This document shows positions 45,201-54,200 of a stretch of DNA of 64,000 nucleotides, piece after piece. This stretch comes from Malania oleifera (lineage: Eukaryota; Streptophyta; Magnoliopsida; Santalales; Ximeniaceae). The position numbers and the translations under genes are program-made. The stretch spans positions 40,467,120-40,531,119 of the forward strand of contig NC_080421.1 in assembly GCF_029873635.1 (NCBI RefSeq). Reading direction: 5' to 3'. The notes under the pieces were generated by a model. It was not told the DNA's origin. It saw nothing but the letters and a program-made list of their open reading frames with translations, and searched no databases. Every line of letters starts with the position of its first letter. Positions within the stretch are counted from its first letter, which is position 1.

Positions 45201-48200
45201 CCTATTACCATATTTCATATTTCATAATGCTGTCATTTCTTTCTTTTGATACCTAGTGGTAGTAATTATACTTGGATTTTTCATTTTCAAATAAATATTA
45301 ATGATAGGGAGGTAGAGTAGCTCTCTTCTTTGCCTTTCTCTTGTAATTTGTAAATCTTTCTTGACTCATCTGATTAATCCTAGTTTGTCTTTTCCTCTTC
45401 ATTGTCATGTCTGGAAGGCTGAAGTTCCTTCTAAGATTAAAGCATTCATGTTGTTGGTGGTGTTAATACCAACAACCAGTTGCAAAGTAGGAGGCCTTCA
45501 AAGACATTGTCCCCAGATGTTTGTATGCTGTGTTTAACAGTCCTGAGACTGCTACCATCTCTTTTGAAATTCTCTTTTTACTTGGGACTTATGGAGAGCA
45601 CCTTGCTTGGCCTGTTTGAAGAAGACTGAGTTTGTCTGAAGCCTGGAAGATATTTTGGTTATCACTTTTAGAGGTGTTGGGAGGAGTAAGGATGCAGGTC
45701 AGTTGTGGGGTTGTCCAGTGCTTCCTGTTTTGTGAGGGATCTGGTGGAACAGAATACACATATTTTTACTGGAAAAGGGTTTGTTTCTTTACTTTGGGAC
45801 AGGATAAGTGCATGTCTCTATTGGATTTTTGCAGCTGGTGTTTTTTGGATATACAACGGGGCTGAGCCCTATTAGCAGTTTGCATTTCCTTTTCTTTTAT
45901 CTTTATCTGTATTGATGATGGCTTTCCTATCCTTCTGATCGTTCATTCTTTCCTAATCTAATAACATCATTCATTTTCAATCAAAGAAAAAAAAGAGCCA
46001 AAGCAGCAAATGCGCATATAATGATTGTGAATCCAAATATCAGATCTCCCAGCTGTCATACCACATATTCCATAAAAAATCTTACGATAGTCATCAATCC
46101 TCACATTTTTCTATTATAATATTATCATACACTAAAAAAAAAAAAGACAATAAGTCAATAACTTGCGCCTTGCATTCTTGGGCCCTCCACCACCTTCAGC
46201 CCATGCAGATCCAATGGGGTCAATCCCACTTTCCCCTTCCCTCTGTCAACCAGTCTTCACTAAAAATTAAGAGCCATGGGGGTTTCATGCACCACAAAAA
46301 GTATGAACTCACATAAACTAGCACAAAATTCCCCAAAATCAAAGGAGCCATAAAACCCCACAAAAACAATAAATAATAGATTCAGGTCTCTTGCAGGAAT
46401 ATGTCAGGAAAAAACATATTTGAGAACTACTCTTTATAGAGAGAAAAGAAGAATCTCTTCTAGGAGATCCAAAGACTTGTTCTTGATAAAGAAGATAAAA
46501 AAGAGGAGTCAGAAACAATGACCTAAGTCAACTCAAAAGCCCTTTAAAGTGTGTGTGTGTGTGCATGTGTGTGTGTGTGCGCGCATATATATATACCTTT
46601 TGTCTTCCTAGGCAATTCCTAGTTGACACAGCAGTCCAAATCACCAATTTTGACATGATACACGGTGTAATGGTGTATGGTACGGTATCCACAAAACTGG
46701 ATCCACATGTGAATGCATTAGTTCAAAGACCAGGATAATTGTCGTTAGTGTCATTTAAAATACCTTTAGCAACAAGCCGCACATTGCTGCACAGTATTAT
46801 CTCTAGTCTGAGTCCTAATATAATAGGTTTTTTAAAAGGAAAAAAAATGTATACATCAATTAAACATTTTAAAAATAAAGGTATATAAGTCCAGATGGGA
46901 TTCAACCACGTTTGTATATGCTTCAAGATGACAACTAATCATATTAATGTGTGCCCAACACATATAGATGAAAATAGGAGTCTAGGAGCAAGGAAAGAGT
47001 TAAGAGGGAATGTTAACATACTTTTTCTGGGTTTCTATGCTTCCAAGATCACCATCAAGTACAGCAATTTCTGCACCATCAATTTTGATGACTCCCGTAA
47101 CAAATAATGGTACCCGAGTTTGACCACCAGTTGCATAAACTTTCTTATGCTCTGGATCACGAAGCACAACCTAAAAATGTTTGGTGTATCATATCATGCA
47201 CAGAAAACCCAGTGAACGACAGCTTAACCGTATTTGAAAGACCAGCAACAAAAATAAAATGATTACCTCAAAAACAAATACATAATGTCCAACATCAACA
47301 CCCTTTGGCAAACCATCCAAGAAATAAATTGCATTCTCTGGGTCAAACTTCAATTCCTACAATATCGACATATGCCAAAAAACATACAGCTGTAATTTAC
47401 GCAGTTGATGATACCGTGTTAAGAGATATTAAAACAATTCTCTTTTTTTTTGTAGAAAATACTAAAACAATTCTTAAGTGTTGTTATTGTTTCTGCCTGT
47501 CACATCCGTTAGGGTGCATTCTCCTCTGTTCTGTTTGTGGGCTGATTCAAGTTCATGTGTTTGCCTCTTCATATGCAAGATGGGGTCACACATGAAAGAC
47601 TTAGCTTGATGTAAATTGTTGGCCCATCATCTAACAGCTTAAGTTTTTAGGTAAAGTGATGACATATCAAACTGATCAAGCAGCACATCCAGGACAAATA
47701 AATAACAGAAAAATAAATTGCAACAAACAAGAAGCAAATACAAAATCCATTGGGCACCTGATTCTCAATTATGAAAGAATCCTTTGAATCAAAACTGGAA
47801 GCTTTTGTAAGCTTTACTGTTAGAGGGGGCGCACTGGAACCTAGCACAGTATTCACCTTAACCTGATAACATACATTTATATTAAAAAAATTAAAATCCA
47901 TGATCTCCATGATAAAAGATCCCATACATGCCAGAAGAATGAAATTCAGTAACAGTGACAACAACAGAAACGTAATTAAGATGCAAAGATATATACAAAT
48001 ATACATATGCAAGGATTTGCCAATATGGACAATCGCATGAAACAATTGCAGAGACCCCATGCAGGTGAAATAAATAATTTAATCATATGACAGATTAACG
48101 TTTAAGAAAGAAAAAAGTTATCACAAGTGAACAAAAATCTCTAGAAAACTTTGAGCTAAATAATTAGCAAACAGAATCTTAAAATCACACAATTTATGCT

Positions 48201-51200
48201 TGCCATAATTGCAGAATGCTGGTTCAAAATGTCAACTTGAGCATAAAAAAAATATAGTTTTATATAATTCACATAACCTTTCAACCCTCATTCTAAAGGG
48301 TTAAAACAATCAGACAGCTTTATACTTTATACAACATCTCTCAGACATAAGGGACTAAGATCAGGTGACATACCTTTAGCTGGTCTTTCTTACTCAATGA
48401 AAGCACAGTAGCTGGAAGTGACAAAATCAAAGGGATGGCAACCCTGCACCATCAAAATATAGTTCTACATTAGCTTTGAATACATGAAGACCAAAGTTTA
48501 TTTATTAATGTGCTAATAAAATTCAAAACTGATTGTAAATGACATAAAGTACTTCAAGAGTTATGATGCATTCATAAGGTTAACTGACACACCAATTTTT
48601 TTTAACTTTCTCAACCAAAAAAAGAATACTTGGAGCAATAAAAAAGCAAAAAATAAAAAAGAAAATCTGAAACAAATAAAAGAGCAAGCACAGTGTTTAG
48701 AAATTTAAATTTAAAAATACAGCTCAACAATCATTATCAAGATATATATAAAAGAAAGAAAAAATGGGACACTTCCAAGAATACTTGCCTATTGCTTTCC
48801 AAGCAACCTAGTGAGTCTATTTGGTAGAAGAAGTCTTTGGCATTGCCAGGAATCCCAATTCCAAGGAAGAATTTTGCCAAACCCAATATTTTATCCCCTG
48901 GAAGCTGCAAAAGCATAAAAGACATTTTAACAGGAGAAAAAAAATTATATAATACAAATGAATAAAACATACAGCATAGTTTATGCTCTCACACTTGGAC
49001 TGCCAGAAATAACAGCTGAAAATGCTGTGATCCCTCGAACAACAGAAGCAGTAGTTGAAAGAGCATCCTGATGTTCGCGTGCATTAACATGTTTCTCATC
49101 AAAGTAAAAGGCCCCATCGTCTACAAGACAACAATGTCATTAGAAAGATGCATCATTTAACAAAGAATAACAAAAAAGAGACGATTCTAGAGAGTCCAAA
49201 GTGTTGGCCAGATGTGCAGCAACTAAGTGATATTTTATATGATTTTATGTTGCATAACCCCGAACTGATTTGATATGGTAAAGTTTCTAGTCATAGGTAC
49301 TAAGATCAATTTTTCCAAACTGCCCGTAAAGGGTTGAAGATGGAGGAAGAGAGATTCAGAGTTTAAATCATACCATTGTGAAAAAAAAAAAAAAAAACAA
49401 ATCAACTCAAAAATTACCAATGCTATTAGTCGGCATTCAACATTTTGTATGGTTTTTCCTATAGCATCTTAATTATGTAAAATGGGAACTATCACTTGAA
49501 ACTTTCCAATACAAGATGTGAAAGCAAGATTTACAACCGGACCTGGAGAAGACCCTTTTCTCATAGGAATGGCAATGATATATCTTGGCACAAAAGCAGA
49601 CATTTATTTGGTTCTCATGTTTCATTTGGTACATTATACAAATGACTAAGTGAAATTGTTTGCAAGTATATTTGAGACTTTGTATCACCATGCATGGTAT
49701 ATAACTAATTTAACAGATTCCAAAAAAAACTTTTCTGGAAGTATATAACACCACAGAAGCCCAAAAGGAACAGAACAAGAAAGCATCCACCTGCACCACA
49801 CTAAGGAATGAAAATAGATACAATTTCCAAGTTTGGCCACAGATGCAACATAGTCACAATCATCTGGAAAGGGCCAAGTTTTCTTCAAGGGTTGTCACTT
49901 GAATTGGTTGATAACAATTAATCTTCAACTTTTCAAAGTATCATGGAAAATACGAGCTCTTTCAGCTCATAGTTCAATCTCATTGGATTGAACCATGTGG
50001 TCCACCAGCTATCATTTTGAAGCCTCGTGAGTCTAGTTTCCAATAGTGGTGCATTGCGTCTACTCCAAGTGAAGCTCATGGTGCAGGTGTGTATCAGTGT
50101 AATTGTGTGCATGCAGGTGTGAGAACTTTGTGAACACCTTCAACGATCAGGACAAACTTCCCATCAATGGGTTTCTCAAACAAAGTTGTGTTCAGCACAA
50201 TCTTGAAACATTGGGAGATGATGAAGATTTTTCAAGAACAATCTCATAAAAAAACGTTGGCCTGCTCCAACCAATGATAGGTAGAGATTGATGTTAATGG
50301 CCAATTAATCACCATCTTTCTTAAGCCTCTCTGTGCTAGCAATTGCAGAAAATGGGCTAGGTCTGAAAATTTTGGTTTGGCCTAAATGGATCAAGTAAAG
50401 ATGAGGGTTCGGTTAGGCTAATATTAATTCAAGGATTGGTTACAGAGCTTGGGCAAACCTACGTGGATTGTTGGCAGTATCTTTTTATACTGGGATGAAT
50501 ACAGATTTTCAATTTAAAACAAATGTGATAAGGATAATGGTAAAGTAATCAAGGGCCAGTTTTCGGGAAAAAATAATTGCTTTAGGAAAGGTTTGGAACC
50601 TGGGAGCTGAGAAAGGATGTGAGAAGAGGCATAGTAGTCAAAGGATGTATCCCATTGCCTCGATTTAATATTGGAGGATATTGGGAAGATGCCTTCAATT
50701 CATTTAACTTTGAAAAGGGCAATATTTTTGAATGGTTATATTTATAACCATGTTGGTGTGGTGAACTTGATGAGACAGTTCTCTAGAGGAAAGGAGTTAC
50801 TAAGGCCTACAGATACAATATTTGCAAATGCCTTCATCACTCTTCGTTCAATCCACCTTCAAAAGAACAACTTGAGGAAGATGTTTACTTCTGCAGATTG
50901 GAATATTACTAAATGGGCAAATGAGGCAGCTGGAAAAAGAGTATCTAGTATTGTTTTGATGCCTACCTTTTGGAGTACCATTGTTTATGCTCTTAAGTTG
51001 ACAGACCCACATGTCCATGTACTCCATTTAGTTGATGGGGAAAAGAAACCTGCAATGGGATACATTTATGAAGCAATGGATAGGGCTAAGGAAGTCATAG
51101 CTAAGGCTTTCGGTGAGAGAGAGAGGATACATTCAAGGAGCCATTTGAAATTATTAATACGAGGTGGGGATGCCAACTCCATCAACCTTTGCATGCAACT

Positions 51201-54200
51201 GCACACTACTTGAACCCAAAATTTTTCTATTCAAACCCTCACACTTCACAAGATGAAGAAATCATGGCGGGTTTGTACAAATGCATTGCAAAGTTAGTGC
51301 CAACCCTTGAAATGCATGATAAAGGTTTACATGAGTTTGAAAATTACACTAGCGCTAGTGGCCTCTTTGGAATTGATTTGGCAATGAGACAAAGGAAGAT
51401 AAAAGCACCATTATTACCTCTTTCTATCTAAAATTATTTTTGCTATTTGGCTAGTAGGTATTCATTTAAAATTTATTTTATAACAGCACAATGGTGGATG
51501 TCATTTGGATCATCAGCTCCAAACTTGCAAAAGTTTGCTATGAAAATCCTTAGCCTCACAGCTACCGGCTGCTAAAGAAATTGGAGCATATTCCAACATG
51601 TAAGTCATTAGTATATCATGGATTAAAGAACATGAACTATCAATCTACTGCTTTTTAGAATCATTATCTACTATATTACTTAAAACTTTTTGCAGCTTCT
51701 TAGAAAAAGGAGAAATAGGCTATCTCAGCAACGCTTGAATGATTTGGTATTTGTGAAATATAATCGAACTTTGTGGCGTCAATACAACAAGCTTGACACC
51801 ATTGATCCCATCCTTCTAAAGGACATTGATGATAGTAATGAGTGGTTAATTGGTAGAATGGATGGCGTTTCTGATGAGGATGATGAACTTGTGTTTGAAG
51901 ATGATCTTTTGACTAGGGGTTTTGTTGCTAAAGTTGCTAGAGTAAATAACCCCCCGCACCACACTAGATCAAGAATTAGAGCAAATATGTCATCATCTCC
52001 TAGAGGAAGAGCTTCATCTAGCAGTGCTAGGGGCTGGACCACAATGTTGGAACTTGTAGATGAGAATGAGATCCAAGAGGATAGTGCAGAGGAGACAGAA
52101 GAGGAAAATGATGCTGGAGAAGAAAATTCAGATGATGAAGGGGAAGATGATATCTTGGTAGACTTAGTTGATGATGAGTGATGACTGATGATTTGAGGAA
52201 GATTTTTAGATTTAAGACTTTGAAATCTTTTATTGTACTCTTTTCTTTTGATGTTGAAGTATGTTGATGCTTTTGGCCTTCGGCCTGCCAATTTCATTAA
52301 ATTTCCAATTTTGGTATTGAATATTTTGGCATTTTAAATTCTAATATTACTAAATGTGTTTATATATCAATTACCCCAAATAGGCATTTTACACCATTTT
52401 AATAATTGTGTGCCTCACCTTCATGAGGCGCGCACCTTCGCCTCGCGCCTCAGCTTCAAATACCCTTTGTGCCTTGGTGCGCCTTGCACCTTTGACTACT
52501 ATGAGAAGAGATGTGGGGAGTGGACATCTAGTACCATGATTGAGAGATTGAGATTTAAGTAAGAGTAGACTTGTCATTACGAAAGACAGAGACTTGATGA
52601 TAGAATCAAGTTCACTCTACAAGAATAATCTTATCGTGCATGACAATAGAAAAATAGTAAGAATATTTTTAATGGATTTTACTATTTCTTAAAATTTTCA
52701 AAATAATCTTATTGTACATGACAATAGAGAAATAGTAAGAATATTTTAAAAGGATTTTATTATTTTCAAAAAAATTTAGAAATTTTAAGGATATTTTATT
52801 TTTGTTGTATTTTAAATTCAAATGGTCACTTTATTTTTATTTTAATTTAAAAATTACATATAAAATGAATGATTTAATCCACAAAATTTAATCCTAGATC
52901 TTAAAGAATTCTGGTAGCAAGTTGCCAAAACAACTTGACCTGGTTTTTTAGTTTTTTTGGAAACAGCTGGAAATAACAACACAAACAAAAAACCAATAAC
53001 ATAAACAATGCATTTTTTTGTAATCTGCTACTTCACTATACAAAAACTTAAACAAAAAACTAAAAACAGATTTGATACCAAACAAAGCCTAGATGTTGCG
53101 AAGCTTGGTGCATGATTAGGGGAGTAAAGTTAAATATAGATTCAATGTCCAAAGTTTACTCTTTCAATATCAAACCAATACATGGGAAACCTTTTCTAGA
53201 ACAACAATGATTAGAACAAGGGAGGCAATTTAAGAAGATTAAAAGGTCAATTTTCTAAATAATAAAACCCTAGAATCAATAAGATTATTTACTCAAATAA
53301 AACATCCCTAAATAAATAAATGTAACTAAAATTAAAATTACAAAATAGTAAGTTTGATTCTCAATGTGTTCCATATTATTCATGGAGATAAAACCAGGAT
53401 TAATTCAAATAAGGACAACTGGATAGACTGACACCGCTAATTGCGAAGATAACTCAACGCGACCAAGCTTTCTGCTTGATTAGAAGAGGCAAAGTTCAAT
53501 ATAAATTCAATATCAAAATGAAATCCTTGTATACCAACCCTTAATACATTAAAGGAACCTTTTATAAGAATACAATGCTCCAAGAATAAGGAAAGTAATT
53601 TTAAAAACCTTAAAAAAAAAATGAAATACTAGCTTCCTAAATGATAAACCCCTAAAATCTAGAAGATACATTACCCAATAAAACATCCCTAAATAAGTAA
53701 TAAAAATTACAATTATAACTTACGAAATAATAATCTTGCTTCCCTATGTTACTTCACAATGTAAATAAATAAATAAAACAAATAATGGCTAACTAAACAA
53801 ACATGGACCCACCAAAGTTTCAAATAGATTCCGAATCTATCATATACAATGCAAAACTAAGTAACATGAGAAACTAAATCAGATCACAGAATCGTAAGGA
53901 TCTATTCGCTATCGTTTTTGTTTTCGGTTTTTTTTATTTTTATACAATGAAGAAATAAATTATGAAAGCGCATTTGTTTACATTGCTAGTTTCTATTTCT
54001 GCTGTTGCAATAGAACTGAAAACCAGATTTCAACTGTTTCAACATGTTGCCAAAATATTTTAATATCCATCATTAACTTTTTTTGGATCAAATCATTCAT
54101 TTTGCACATATTTTTAAATTAAAAAATTTAAATAAAATGACCATATGAATTTAAAATATAATTAAAATAAAAATTTCCATAAATTTTCAAAAAAATAAAA

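Larger units (their letters stand above)
33001..47021 (-). other. RPN2 intron of about 14.0 kb
   Basis: The donor is AAAAA|GTATGT (exon edge 47,022) and the acceptor ATGCTCAG (exon edge 33,000). The split codon (AA|G, Lys) and protein continuity TQKK|LDLAGQ show no exon is missed. It contains a hAT MITE, a TRIM, two Harbinger-type MITEs, a chromovirus, L1 relics and a SINE. The stretch 33,001-35,505 has no gene; a segment near 33,930-34,060 resembles TRIM internal sequence on the minus strand but could not be delimited. Confidence 0.85.

Noticed and set aside
51779-52297. 172-codon minus-strand Ser-rich frame
   Set aside because: It is the antisense shadow of the acidic tail of the hAT transposase.
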